Part shown: positions 30,901 to 41,490 of the stretch, one piece after another | How the letters are laid out: the number at the start of each line of letters is the position of its first letter | Numbering within the stretch: the stretch's first letter is position 1 | Assembly: GCF_904849725.1 (NCBI RefSeq) | Contig: NC_058518.1 | Location: 392,509,581 to 392,573,580, forward strand | Reading direction: 5' to 3' | From: Hordeum vulgare subsp. vulgare | Lineage: Eukaryota; Streptophyta; Magnoliopsida; Poales; Poaceae | Length of the DNA: 64,000 bases | The notes under the pieces: generated by a model | The model's input: only the letters and a program-made list of their open reading frames with translations | Database searches by the model: none | What the model was told of the DNA's origin: nothing | Made by a program: the position numbers and the translations under genes

Positions 30901-32012
30901 GACACGGTGGGAGGAGCTCGAGGAGGGGCTCACCGACGGTGACGTGACGGCCCGGTGAAGCCGGAGTTCGCACGAAGATGACGGTGGAGACGGCGTGGAG
31001 GCGGTGATGGTGACGGTGACGATGGTGGTGACGTGCCGGCGAGGGGGAGCCGGTCGGATCCGGCGAGATGATGACGTAGGGGAGGCCCGGTGGGGGACGG
31101 GCTCGCCAGCGTGGTGAGGGGGCCGACGGAGGCCGGCCGAGGTGGAGGCCGAGGGAGCCGGGGCCCCCTGCCGGCGGGGTGGAGGCCGAGGGGAGGGCGG
31201 CTCGCCGGCGGAAGGAGGGGCCGCTGGGGAGGAGGATGAGGGGAGGGGTCGCCGCGGGAGGGAGGGGGCCGTGGGGTGGGGCGGCTCGGTGGAGGAGGTG
31301 GCCGTGGGGGGGCAAGAGGCCGCCGGCGGGAGGAGGGTGGCCGCCGGGGGGCTGCCGGCGGGAGGAGGGTGGCCGCCGGCTGGGGAGGGAGAGGGGCGAG
31401 GTGGGGGGAGGCGAGATGGGGATCTCGGTTGGTGGGGGCCGAGAGAGAGGGAGTCACGGGAGGGGAGGGAGAGAGCGCGTGGGATGGGGCGAGGCCCTCG
31501 TGGGGGAGGGGCTGGCGACGTGGGAGTGTCGGTGGGGTGGGGTGGGGCCCCCCCACGAGGGGGGTGGCTGGCGGCGGCGTGGGAAAGGGAGGGAGTAGCG
31601 AGGGGAGGGGGGTCTAGTCGCCAGGGGGGGTTAGGGTTTGCGGGATGGGGCGCGGGAGGTGGCCGGCTGGGCCTTGAGCCCAGTTGGGCCACGGGGGTTG
31701 TTTCCCTTTTTTCTTTGATTTGTTTTCTATTTTGTTTTACCTTTTCCCTTTTCTTTTTATTAATCCTTTCTTTCAGTTTTCTTTTCTTTCTTTTATCATT
31801 ATTATTTCTTTAATACTTTCCTTTCATATATATATCCTTTTAATACTTGTAATGAACCGATAAAGTGCTTTCCTTTGCTTTCAAATCATCGATCCGGACA
31901 GACGCGAATCCACGCGGGTCGGAGATGGGAATTCGATGACGTGGCATCATTAGCGGTTGATCACTGTAGCTTAATTACAATCACTACTGTAGCAAAACTC
32001 GAGGATGTCACA
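27986..32012 (-). repeat. Tk1 5' LTR (4027 bp)
   Basis: Near-identical partner of 18048-22072, with the same internal motifs offset by about 9938 bases. Differences seen by eye include single-base changes near 29590, 29761, 29851, 29887, 30093 and 30198 and a few one- to three-base indels. As the 5' LTR it should hold the active promoter. Confidence 0.92.
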
Positions 32013-32017
32013 GTGGG

Positions 32018-33108
32018 GAAGGGGCCGGTGGAGACTCCTGGGGGGAGGGAGGCGAGGTGGAGGGAGCCTGCAGGGGGGTGGGGAGCGAGGGGAGGAGCTG
32101 CTGGCGAGGGGAGGAGCAGCAGCTCCGTGAGGTGCACGGCGAGGGGGTGGGGTGGGGCGGCGGAGGAGGAGGGGCCGAAGGGAGGGGTGGTGCGGCAGGG
32201 AGGGGAGGGTGCAGGGGGGGCCGAGGTGGAGGAGCTCCTGTGATGTTCTCTGGTGACCGACGGGGTGATGGTGGCGCGCGAGCTAGAGGCGAGGAGAGGG
32301 GGTTCTCTTGGAAAAAATGGAGAGAGGAGATGCTGAGGGTTTTATAGGCGGCCTCGGATGGCGTCCGGAAGGAAATAAGAGGGAGATCGGGAAGGAGGGA
32401 ATTCCTTCCTCCATGGATGGGAAGCTTGCTGTGACGTGAAGAAGAAGAGAGGTAGGAGAAGATCTCCTGTTGGGCCAAAAATAGGAAAGGTCTTAATGGG
32501 CCAGCAGGAGTTTCCTAATAAAAGGGATTTCCTTTCCTATTTTAAAACTAGGAAACTAAAACGATAAAAGGGAATTCAAATCAATTCGAAATAAAGAGTT
32601 TCTATATACGAAAATTATCAGAAAAATAAAATATAGATGATGGGCATTTTTCCACGGCAAAAATAAAAACTTCGGAAAAAATTATTTTCACAAAATTGCC
32701 TAAAAGGTTTATTTTCTTTTGCAAATAATTTTCAAAAGACCCTCTAAGTTTTAGGGTTCAAATAACTTTCAAAATGCCCGTGGGTTTGAGGGTCATGTTC
32801 CTCCTCTCTAGAATGTATTTCCCGGCATTTCTTGCACGAAGAAAACGAATGGAAATACAAAAGAATTCAAGTGCAAATATCTCTGTTCAAATTCTTTATA
32901 GTTGAAGAAGTCATGTCATCTTCTTTCTTTGCTTTTAAAAGATTGAATTTGAATTCACCGGAGAAGGGGAAAGTCATTTTATTCCCTCTCATTCAAAAGT
33001 TTCGAAAAGTTTCAAATTTCACACAAGTTTCAATCACTCAGGCAACCAACAAACAATCTAATAATAATTATATTAACATTCCAAAATTTATAATTTTGGG
33101 ATGTTACA
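32018..33108 (-). repeat. L1 5' LTR, outer 1.1 kb
   Basis: Continues the L1 LTR after the Tk1 insertion and the duplicated GTGGG (32013-32017). It ends ...GGGATGTTACA at 33108, i.e. sense start TGTAACATCCC. From 32101 onward it matches the truncated 3' LTR 13069-14075. The G-rich part (32018-32290) gives overlapping low-complexity ORFs on both strands, which I reject. Confidence 0.82.
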
Positions 33109-33375
33109 GACACCAATTTTCATCATGCATTTCCAATTCCATATACTATATGTCCAATGCATGCATGAATTGTAAAATACAGGGGGAGATCTCCATGATA
33201 TAAATCATCAATGTGCATCTGCTGATCAAAGCAAATTCCTCAAAATATGCACATCTTCAGGGGGAGTATCTCTGTATCTTGATTTCAATTCCACAAACTT
33301 TGTACTTACATTCCATGTTATTATCCCCGTTGAAAATTTAACCTAATTGTCATCAACCACCAAAAGGGGGGACAT
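33109..33375 (+). other. S1 3' untranslated region with purine-rich tracts
   Basis: Non-coding sequence between L1 and the S1 3' LTR. It has CAGGGGGAG at 33180-33188 and 33258-33266 and AAAAGGGGGGA at 33362-33372 just before the LTR; the last one is the probable polypurine tract. Multiple GGGGGAG blocks upstream of the 3' LTR are a habit of SIRE-type elements. Confidence 0.65.
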
Positions 33376-33935
33376 TGTAACTGCATCTAGTGCCCCTTAG
33401 TGATTTTGGTGGATTGAAGACTTATAGGTTAAGAGACTAACATGTTTGTGAACGTATACATGCTCTAAAAGTCTCTAAGGAGTTTGAGTTATATGATGAA
33501 TATCGACCCCTAAAAATCTATGTCTTCGGCTGAAGATTTTGGTCTTCCCATAAAGACTTTGATCGTGAAGAAATTGCGAAGAAATTGATATTCCTCGTGA
33601 AGATATTGAAGATGAGGAATTCAGTGTGTCCTGAAGAAAACAGTCTGAAGACTTTGAAGCCTGAAGATTTACTCTTTCTATTTCATTTTTCTTTACTCTT
33701 GAGTCATAGGAACATCGTACTATTAAAGGGGGTTGAGGTAAAACTATGGAATGAATTTCCTCATGATGCTAAACCCAATCCTAAATATACCAAAGCCTCA
33801 AAGTGAGGAATATGAAAGACATGAGGACTTTCACAGTTGAAACTACCGACCGTTGTCGCGACACGCGCCACCTCACTGATCTTATCCACCCAACGGTCAC
33901 ATTATTTAAGGGCATTTATGTCAAATCATGTCGGG
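33376..33935 (+). repeat. S1 3' LTR, first part
   Basis: Starts TGTAACTGCATCTAGTGCCC after the polypurine tract and runs to the N3 insertion. The final five bases TCGGG (33931-33935) form the 5' copy of the N3 TSD. Several GAAGA/CTGAAGA repeats occur at 33520-33670. The LTR resumes at 40659, and the total without N3 is about 1.39 kb. Confidence 0.78.
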
Positions 33936-35464
33936 TGATACGTCTCCAACGTATCTATGATTTTTGATGGTTTCATGCTATTATCTTGTCAAACTTTGGA
34001 TGTTTTGTATGCCTTTTATATATTTTTTGGGACTAACTTATTAACTCAGTGCCAAGTGCCAGTTCCTGTTTTTTCCATGTTTTTTACCCCTTTCACAGGA
34101 GGATTTTAAACGGAGTCCAAACGGAACGAAACTGCCAAAAAGATTTTTTTCCGAAACAGAAAAAGATCGGGAAGCCTGAGAATCAGGGCACGGGGCGTGC
34201 AGGGACCCCACAAGCCCCCTAGTCGTGGCCATGGGGCCCGCGCCTCCCAGGCTTGTGGACACCCTGGGCCACCTCTGCCCTAGGACTTTCGCCTATAAAT
34301 TCCCTAAAATCCCAGAAAAAAATCACGAGATCATCGAAAGTACTTTTCCGCCGCCGCAAGCTTCTATCTCCGCAAGATCCCATCTGGGGCACGTTCTGGT
34401 ACCCTGCCGGAGGGGATTCGGATTCGGAGGGCTTCTTCATCAACACCATAACCTCTCCGATGATGCGTGAGTAGTTCACCATAGACCTACGGGTCCATAG
34501 CTAGTAGCTAGATGGCTTCTTCTCTCTCTTGGATCTTCAATACAAAGTTCTCCATGATCTTCATGGAGATCCATCTGATGTAATCTTCTTTTGCGGTGTG
34601 TTTGTCGAGATCCGAGGAATTGTGGATTTATGATCAGATTATCTATGAATCTTATTTGAGTTTCTTCTGATCTCTCTTATGCATGATTTCATATCCTTGT
34701 AATTCTCTTCGAGTTGTGGGTTTTGTCTGGCCAACTAGATCTATGATTCTTGCAATGGGAGAAGTGCTTGGTTTTGGGTTCATACCGTGTGGTGACCTCA
34801 CCCAGTGACAGAAGGGGTAGCGAGGCACACATCGTGTTGTTGCTATAAAGGGTAAAAAGATGGGGTTTTCATCATTGGTTTGAGATTATCCCTCTACATC
34901 ATGTCATCTTGCTTAAAGCGTTACTCTGTTCGTCATGAAGTCAATACACTAGATGCATGCTGGATAGCGGTCGATGTGTGGAGTAATTGTAGTAGATGCA
35001 GAAAGTATCGGTCTACTTGTATCGGACGTGATGCATATATGTATGATCATTGCCGTAGATATCGTCATGACTTTGCGCGGTTCTATCAATTGCTCAACAG
35101 TAATTTGTTCACCCACCGTAATATTTGCTATTTTGAGAGAAGCCTCTAGTGAACACTATGGCCCCGGGTCTACTCCACACCATATTTTCAGCCTTACTCT
35201 TTTTCTTCGTTGCGCTTTCCGCCTTCAGATTTCACTTTGCAATCAATCTTGAAGGGATTGACAACCCCTTTATAGCGTTGGGTGCAAGCTCTTTTGTGTT
35301 TGTGCAGGTACTCTGGACTTGACGAGATTCCACTACTGGATTGATACCTTGGTTCTCAAACTTAGGGAAATACTTACTGCTCATGTGTTGCATCGCCCTT
35401 TCCTCTTCAAGGGAAAAACCAACGCAAGCTCAAGAGACGATAGAAGAACTCTGTCGCCGTAGCA
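33936..35464 (+). repeat. N3 5' LTR
   Basis: TGATACGTCTCCAACGTATC at the start, CTCTGTCGCCGTAGCA at the end. TATAAAT promoter candidate at 34294-34300. Short ORFs within (34880, 34974 and others) recur in the other LTRs only because the DNA is homologous; they are not conserved as genes. Confidence 0.9.
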
Positions 35465-35473
35465 GAAGATTTT

Positions 35474-35549
35474 TGGCGCCGTTGCCGGGGAGTATCAAGT
35501 CAAGAATAGTCTCCCGTCAACGTGCCAATTTTTGGCGCCGTTGTCGGGG
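35474..35549 (+). promoter_or_regulatory. Tandem primer-binding sites of N3, tRNA-Asp type
   Basis: First site 35474-35490 is a perfect TGGCGCCGTTGCCGGGG, 9 nt after the LTR. A second copy at 35533-35549 has one change (GTTGTCGGGG), 59 bases downstream, with the following ATCAAGTCAAGAA also repeated. Only the first is at normal distance from the LTR. Confidence 0.88.
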
Positions 35550-35781
35550 AAGATCAAGTCAAGAACTCATCCAAGTAAGTGTCGCAGACTCATCTCTTGC
35601 ATTTACTTTTTTGCCTCTCGTTTTCCTCTCCCCCACTTCTAAAAAAACAAAAATTTGCAAAAATATTTGCCTTTTTCGTTTGCCTTTTTCGTTCGCCCTT
35701 TTCTCTCGCTTGCTTTCTGTTCGCTTGTGTGCTATGTGCCTTCAATATGCTTGCATCTTCGCTTGCTGAAAATCTATTGAT

Positions 35782-36540
35782 ATGGATCCTCATCCCCTTG
35801 CTAATCTCTTTAAGAGATCCAATTATGTTGGTCCAATTGCTAGTGAGTTGAGTGCACTTGACTATCTTTATGGAGTTTTGATTGAGATACGTGAATCTGA
35901 AAATCGTGATGAAGAAATTCATGAAGTGATTCACGAGGGCTCCTTGAATGAAAAGCATGATTGCAATGGTTTCACTATAAATTCTATTAGTGACAATCAT
36001 GCTAAAAATATGCAAAACCGTAAGCTTGGGGATGCTAGTTTTGCTATGTCCACTACTTGTTGCAATGATCGTGATTGGGGTAATGATTTTTCTTATGATC
36101 TTGAAAATTTGTTTAAGCCTCATGATGAATATGATGTTTGCAATAAGATTGAAAGTGGGTTTGGAGAAGTCATGACTTTAGGTGATGATAATCCCACTAT
36201 TTTTGAAGAGCGTCAACTTTGCATGCATGTGGATCATGAAAAGAATATCCTTTGTGATAGCTATTTTGTTGAATTTGATTATTATCCCACATGTAATTGC
36301 TACGAGAGAGGAAAATATTGTGGTAGAAACTTTCATGTCACCAAATTACCTCTCGTTATGTGGAGATTGCTATTGTCTCTTTCTTCTTCCTTGCATATGG
36401 CAGCTATTGGTTGTCTTGATAATTTGTTTTCCTATAGAATGCCTATGCATAGGAAGTATGTTATACTTAGATGTGATTTTCACATGTTTCATGATGCTCT
36501 CTTCGTGTCTGATTGCTATCTTTTATGTGAGCATCATTGA
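35782..36540 (+). CDS. Unknown 252-aa protein of N3, homologue of the N1 ORF
   Basis: Intact ORF starting MDPHPLANLFKRSNYV and ending CYLLCEHH, about 83% identical by hand alignment to the N1 protein, with a 4-residue deletion in the middle (after HDEYD). Shared blocks include GSLNE, KLGDASFAMSTTCCND, DFSYDLENLFKPHDEYD, IESGFGEVMTL, NPTIFEERQLCMHVDHE and NFHxTKLP. The N-terminal part is acidic and the segment near residues 190-215 is hydrophobic. No known domain is recognised. The polypurine-like word AAGCTTGGGGATGC (36022-36035) is embedded in the coding sequence as KLGDA. It lies 233 bases after the second primer site, so it is the first ORF of the transcript. A function in trans or cis for the element cannot be told from sequence. 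Confidence 0.72.
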   Translation: MDPHPLANLFKRSNYVGPIASELSALDYLYGVLIEIRESENRDEEIHEVIHEGSLNEKHDCNGFTINSISDNHAKNMQNRKLGDASFAMSTTCCNDRDWGNDFSYDLENLFKPHDEYDVCNKIESGFGEVMTLGDDNPTIFEERQLCMHVDHEKNILCDSYFVEFDYYPTCNCYERGKYCGRNFHVTKLPLVMWRLLLSLSSSLHMAAIGCLDNLFSYRMPMHRKYVILRCDFHMFHDALFVSDCYLLCEHH

Positions 36541-36557
36541 AATATCAGTGCATAGCT

Positions 36558-36600
36558 AGGGGCGTTAAACAATAGCGCTTGTTGGGAGGCAACCCAATGA
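36558..36600 (+). other. Conserved post-ORF segment with stem-loop (N3)
   Basis: GGGGCGTTAAACAATAGCGC followed by the perfect stem TTGGG/CCCAA around AGGCAA (36582-36597), 18 bases after the stop codon. Same as in N2 and N1. Confidence 0.55.
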
Positions 36601-39107
36601 ATTTATTTCTTTTTCTTTCTGTTTTGTTGCGTCCACACTATCATAATTCTGTTATGATTGTGTCTTTTGTGTTTCTTTTTGTGTTTGAGCCAAGCAAAAC
36701 CTTTATGACTAGTCTTGGTAATGGTTGTTTGATCCTGCTGGAAAAAGACAGAAACTTTTCGCTCACGATATGATTTTTCATTTTTATTCATAAAAATCTT
36801 TTGAGTTGATTGTTTTTGCTGGTGGTTGATATGACTTTTTCCAAGGCTGTAGTAATTTTTCAGAATTTGTGACGTAACAGAAGTATACGAAGTATACATA
36901 TTGCTACAGGCTGGTCTGTTTTTGACAGATTCTGTTTTTGTTGAGTTGGTTGCTTGTTTTGATGAAACTATGGTTAGTATCGGGGGTACTAGCCATGGAA
37001 AAGTGAAAATACAGTAGCCCAACACCAATATAAATAGAAATCAAGATTGCTACAGTACCTAAAGAGGTGGTAGTTTGTTTTCTTGTGCTAATGATATCAC
37101 AAGTTTCTGTTTAAGTTTTGTGTTGTGATGTTTTCAAGTTTTGGGCGATGTTCTCATGGACAAAGAGATAAGGAGTGGAAAGAGCTCAAGCTTGGGGATT
37201 CCCAAGGCATCCCAAGACAAATTCAAGGACACCAAAAAGACTAAGCATGGGGATGCCCCGTGAAGGCATCCCCTGTTTCGTCTTCAATCCATCGATAACA
37301 TCACTTGGGGCTATATTTTTATTCACCACATAATATGTGTTTTGTTTGGAGCGTCTTGTATCTTAGGAGTTTTTTTCTTTTTGCGGTGTCAGAATCTTCC
37401 TTGCTGCACACCTTTAGAGAGCGACATGCACTCATCGTGAATTTGCTAGAATGCTCATCGTGCTTCACTTATATCTTTTGAGCTAGATAATTTTGCTCTA
37501 TGTGCTTCACTTAGATCTTTTAGAGCACGGCGGTGCGTGATTTGGTAGTTGGCTTATGCTTTGAAAGTAGTCCCAAAGGTGATAGGTACCCAAAGAGGAT
37601 ACAAAAGAACCTCCAATCTTCATGTGCATTCAGTAGAAAGAAAAGTTTTGATTCCTCTCAATTAGTTTTGAGACGTGGATTTGGTAATATTAAGAGTTAT
37701 GTTAGTAGGGTGTTGTGAATCTAGGAATACTTGTGTTGAAGTTAGTGTTTCCCGTAGCATGCACGTATGGTGAACCGCTATGTTAGGAAGTCGGAGCATA
37801 ATTGATCTATTGATTGTCATCCTTTGTGTTGCGGTCGGGATCGCACGATGATTTACACCTACCAACCCTTCCCCTAGGAGTATGCGTTTAGCACTTTGTT
37901 TCGATTACTAATAAAAACTTTCGCAACAAGTATGTGAGTTCTTCATGACTAATGTGAGTCCATGGTATAGATGCACTTTCACCATTCCACCATTGCTAGC
38001 CTCTCTAGTACCGCGCAATTCTCGCCGGTACACAAACCCACCAAATGCATTCCTCAAAATAGCCACCATATCTACCTACTATGGCATTTTCATAGCCATT
38101 CCGAGATATAGTGTCATGCAATTCCCACCGTTCTGTCTCATGACTTGAGCCGTCACTCTCATATTGCCATTGCATGATCGTAATATAGCTAGCGAGATGT
38201 TTCAACGTCATACGCCAAGCTAGATCGTTGCACATCCCGGTACATTGTCGGAGGCATTTCCTATAGAGTCATTTCTAAGCTTTGAGTTGTGAGTAAATAA
38301 AAGTGTGATAATCATCATTATTAGAGCATTGTCCCATGTGAGGAAATAAAAAAACAGAGGCCATTTGTGCTTCATAATAGCACCATGTTCTTCATGATTG
38401 AGAGCCTCTCGTTTCGTCACCACCATATGCTAGTGGGAATCTTCATTATATAACTTGGCTTGTATATTCCAATGATGGGCTTCCTCAAAATTGCCCTAGG
38501 TCTTCGTGAGCAAGCAAGTTGGATGCACACCCACTAGTTTACCTTTTGAGCTTTCAGATACTTATAGCTCTAGTGCATCCTTTGTATGGCAATCCCTACT
38601 CATTCACATTGATATCTATTAATGGGCATCTCCATAGCCTTTTGATATGCCGAGTCAATGTGACCACCTCCTCCTTTTGGTCTCACAACCACCACCACCA
38701 CCACACTCTATTCCACTTATAGTGCTATATCCATGGCTGACGCTCATGTATTGCTTGATAGTTACAAAAAGTTTGAGAAAGTAAGAGTGTGAAAACAATT
38801 ACTTGGCCAATACTGGGGTTGTGCATGATTTACATTACTTGTGTGAGGATGATGGAGCATAGCCAGACTATATGATTTTGTAGGGATAACTTTCCTTGGC
38901 CTTGTTATTTTCAAAGTTCATGATTACCTTGCTAGTTTGCTTGAAGAATTATAATTTTCATGTCAATAGCAAACTATTGTTTTGAATCTTATGGATCTGA
39001 ACATTCATGTCACATGAAAGAAGTTGCAAAGGACAACTATGCTAGGTAGCATTCCACATAAAAAATTCATTCTTTATCACTTCCCTACTCGAGGACGAGC
39101 GGGAGTT
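36601..39107 (+). other. N3 non-coding 3' internal region
   Basis: Collinear with 8535-11268 of N2 and without a credible gene. It has degenerate copies of the polypurine-like motif at 37188 (one change) and 37243 (one change), under two copies of the 41-bp unit (about 37460-37525), and a deletion of the A/G-rich tract present in N2 (near 38350). Confidence 0.7.
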
Positions 39108-39122
39108 AAGCTTGGGGATGCT
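39108..39122 (+). promoter_or_regulatory. Polypurine-like tract of N3
   Basis: AAGCTTGGGGATGCT directly before the 3' LTR, identical to 11269-11283 in N2. Confidence 0.65.
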
Positions 39123-40653
39123 TGATACGTCTCCAACGTATCTATAATTTTTGATGGTTTCATGCTATTATCTTGTCAAACTTTGGATGTTTTGTATGCC
39201 TTTTATATATTTTTTGGGACTAACTTATTAACTCAGTGCCAAGTGCTAGTTCCTGTTTTTTCCATGTTTTTGACCCCTTTCAGAGGAGGATTTTAAACGG
39301 AGTCCAAACGGAACGAAACTGCCAAAAAGATTTTTCCCGAAACAAAAAAAAGGTCGGGAAGCCTGAGAATCAGGGCAGGGGGCCTGCAGGGACCCCACAA
39401 GCCCCCTAGCCGCGGCCAGGGGGGCCGCGCCTCCCATGCTTCTAGGCTCCCTGGGCCACCTCTCCCCTAGGACTTTCGCCTATAAATTCCATAAAATCCC
39501 AGAAAAAATCAGGAGATCATCGAAAGAACTTTTACGTCGCCACAAGCTTCTGTCTCCGCAAGATCCCATCTAGGGCATGTTCTGGTGCCCTGCCGGAGGG
39601 GGGATTCGGATACGGAGGGCTTCTTCATCGACACCATGACCTCTCCGATGATGCGTGAGTAGTTCACCATAGACCTACGAGTCCATAGCTAGTAGCTAGA
39701 TGGCTTCTTCTCTCTCTTGGATCTTCAATACAAAGTTCTCCATGATCTTCATGGATATCTATCCGATGTAATCTTCTTTTGAGGTGTGTTTGTCGAGATC
39801 CGATGAATTCTGGATTCATGATCAGATTATCTATGAATCTTATTTGAGTTTCTTCTGATCTGTCTTATGAATGATTTCATATCCTTGTTATTCTCTTCGA
39901 GTTGTGGGTTTTGTCTGGCCACCTAGATCTATGATTCTTGCAATGGGATAAGTGCTTGGTTTTGGGTTCATACCATGCGGTGACCTCACCCAGTGACAGA
40001 AAGGGTAGCGAGGCACGCATCGTGTTGTTGCCATCAAGGGTAAAAAGATGGGGTTTTCATCATTGGTTTGAGATTATCCCTCTACATAATGTCATCTTGC
40101 TTAAAGCGTTACTCTGTTCATCATGAACTCAATACACTAGATGCATGCTGGATATCGGTCGATGTGTGGAGTAATAGTAGTAGATGCAGAAAGTATCGGT
40201 CTACTTGTATCGGACGTGATGCATATATGTATGACCATTGCCTTAGATATCGTGATGACTTTGCGCGGTTCTATCAATTACTGGACAGTAATTTGTTCAC
40301 CCATTGTAATATTTGCTATTTTGAGAGAAGCCTCTAGTGAACACTATGGCCCCCGGGTCTACTCCACACCATATTTCCAGCCTTACTCTTTTTCTTCGTT
40401 GCACTTTCCGCCTTCAGATCTCACTTTGCAATCAATCTTGAAGGGATTGACAACCCCTTTGTAGCGTTGGGTGCAAGCTCTTTTGTGTTTGTGCAAGTAC
40501 TCTGGACTTGACGAGATTCTCCTACTGGATTGATACCTTGGTTCTCAAACTGAGGGAAATACTTACTGCTCCTATACTGCATCGCCCTTTCCTCTTCAAG
40601 GGAAAAACTAACGCAAGCTCAAGAGACAACAGAAGAACTCTGTCGCTGTAGCA
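39123..40653 (+). repeat. N3 3' LTR
   Basis: Starts TGATACGTCTCCAACGTATC, ends CTCTGTCGCTGTAGCA, followed by TCGGA. TATAAAT candidate at 39481-39487. Close to the 5' LTR with scattered substitutions (more than between the Tk1 LTRs). Confidence 0.9.
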
Positions 40654-40658
40654 TCGGA

Positions 40659-41490
40659 TGCTCCCAGGCTATAAATAGCCACCCCCACAACCACTTGTTG
40701 GTTGGCTGCTCCGAGACAAACTGACACTTGTCATTTAGAGCAACCCAAATTCCTCAGAGTCTTAGAAAATCATCAAGTGAGGAAATACCCCAAACCAAAA
40801 CTAAGGGATTGAGCATCACTGAAGAAGTTGTTCCTGTGTGGAACTGAAGCATGTTACCTTTGAGGACTATGCATCCTCCAGACGGTTAGGCGTCATGGTC
40901 TAGAGCATCCAGCAGTCAATTGTGGATCGCCGGGTGACCGAGTTTGTGAGGATTTGGAAGTCTGCCCCGAAGACTTACCACGAGTGTTGTGCGAGGACTA
41001 TGTGTCCTTAGCTCAAGGAGAATACAATAGCGACTGTGTGTCCCGGGACTGTGTGTCCTTTGGTTTCAATACCAAGCCGCTCTAAACCAGATGTGTAACT
41101 GTCAAAGCAGTTGGAACTGGGTCATCAACAAGTGTTTTCATCGAGCTACGGGTTCTATTTCTTCAACTCTTTCATTTCCTCATTGTATGTTGAAGACTTT
41201 CATCTGTACTATTTGAAGTATTTGTCTAAAGACTTTCTCTGAATGTCATCAACCTCAAATTCTTCACGTGAGTTAACCTTCACCTGCTTACTCTATACTT
41301 GCGAACTGTGCAAACCGAATCTCGTAAACTTCATCGAGTACCTTTCTGTAGTCGTTTTGCACTCCTGATCCTACGCTATTTCCGTTGCACTAAGTTCATC
41401 ATTGAGGACTTTCCTCACAAGGAATTTCCTCAGTGATGAAATTCTAAAAATCGCCTATTCACCCCCTCTAGTCGATATAACGCTCTTTCA
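40659..41490 (+). repeat. S1 3' LTR, second part with core promoter
   Basis: Resumes with TGCTCCCAGGCTATAAATAG; the TATAAATA box is at 40670-40677. It ends CGCCTATTCACCCCCTCTAG..GCTCTTTCA at 41490. The region between is non-coding LTR (R-U5). Confidence 0.75.

Larger units (their letters stand above)
18048..32012 (-). mobile_element. Tk1: nearly intact Tekay-type chromovirus (Ty3/gypsy)
   Basis: 13,965-bp element with LTRs of 4025 bp (18048-22072) and 4027 bp (27986-32012), TGTGACATCC..GGGAGTCACA ends, and a perfect TSD GTGGG at 18043-18047 and 32013-32017. Minus-strand order: 5' LTR, tRNA-Met primer site, a 262-codon ORF, gag-pol (1476 codons), polypurine tract, 3' LTR. By eye the LTRs differ at only some 30-50 positions (about 1%), so the insertion is young. 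It is one of the youngest datable insertions here. One nonsense codon truncates the chromodomain. Confidence 0.93.
13069..33108 (-). mobile_element. L1: non-coding LTR element with very long LTRs (LARD-like), split by Tk1
   Basis: Minus strand order: 5' LTR (33108-32018 joined to 18047-15617, about 3522 bp once Tk1 is removed), tRNA-Met primer site (15601-15612), 1.5-kb non-coding internal region (14076-15600), 3' LTR fragment (14075-13069). LTR ends are TGTAACATCCC and GGTCGCTACA. The 3' LTR is cut at 13069, where the match to 32101 onward starts, so the outer TSD is lost. No gag or pol is visible. The purine-rich, CTCGAGGAGGAGATTC-type sequence before the 3' LTR resembles gypsy elements of the Fatima/Tekay kind, which would have supplied proteins; that is inference. 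It lies inside S1. Confidence 0.75.
33936..40653 (+). mobile_element. N3: complete non-autonomous Sabrina/WHAM-like gypsy element with intact unknown ORF
   Basis: 6718-bp element with LTRs 33936-35464 (1529 bp) and 39123-40653 (1531 bp), both TGATACGTC..GTAGCA. The TSD is TCGGG on the left and TCGGA on the right (40654-40658), one mismatch. The internal region has two tandem primer sites, a 252-codon ORF, the conserved hairpin segment, 2.5 kb of non-coding sequence and a polypurine-like tract. There are no replication enzymes. The insertion lies in the S1 3' LTR, about 12 bases upstream of its TATA box. Confidence 0.9.
5292..41490 (+). mobile_element. S1: 5'-truncated SIRE-type copia element, split by three insertions
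   Basis: After removing N2, L1 and N3, four plus-strand pieces remain: the ORF tail 5292-6058, a 3' untranslated piece 12821-13067, another at 33109-33375 with three purine-rich tracts (two CAGGGGGAG and AAAAGGGGGGA), and a 3' LTR from 33376 (TGTAACTGCATCTAGTGCCC) to 41490 (...CGCTCTTTCA). The LTR start after AAAAGGGGGGACAT and the end in CGCCTATTCACCCCCTCTAG..TTTCA are typical of SIRE/Maximus-like LTRs as I know them. The 5' LTR, gag and pol are missing. This is the oldest layer in the left two thirds of the window, because N2, L1 (carrying Tk1) and N3 all lie inside it. Confidence 0.7.
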
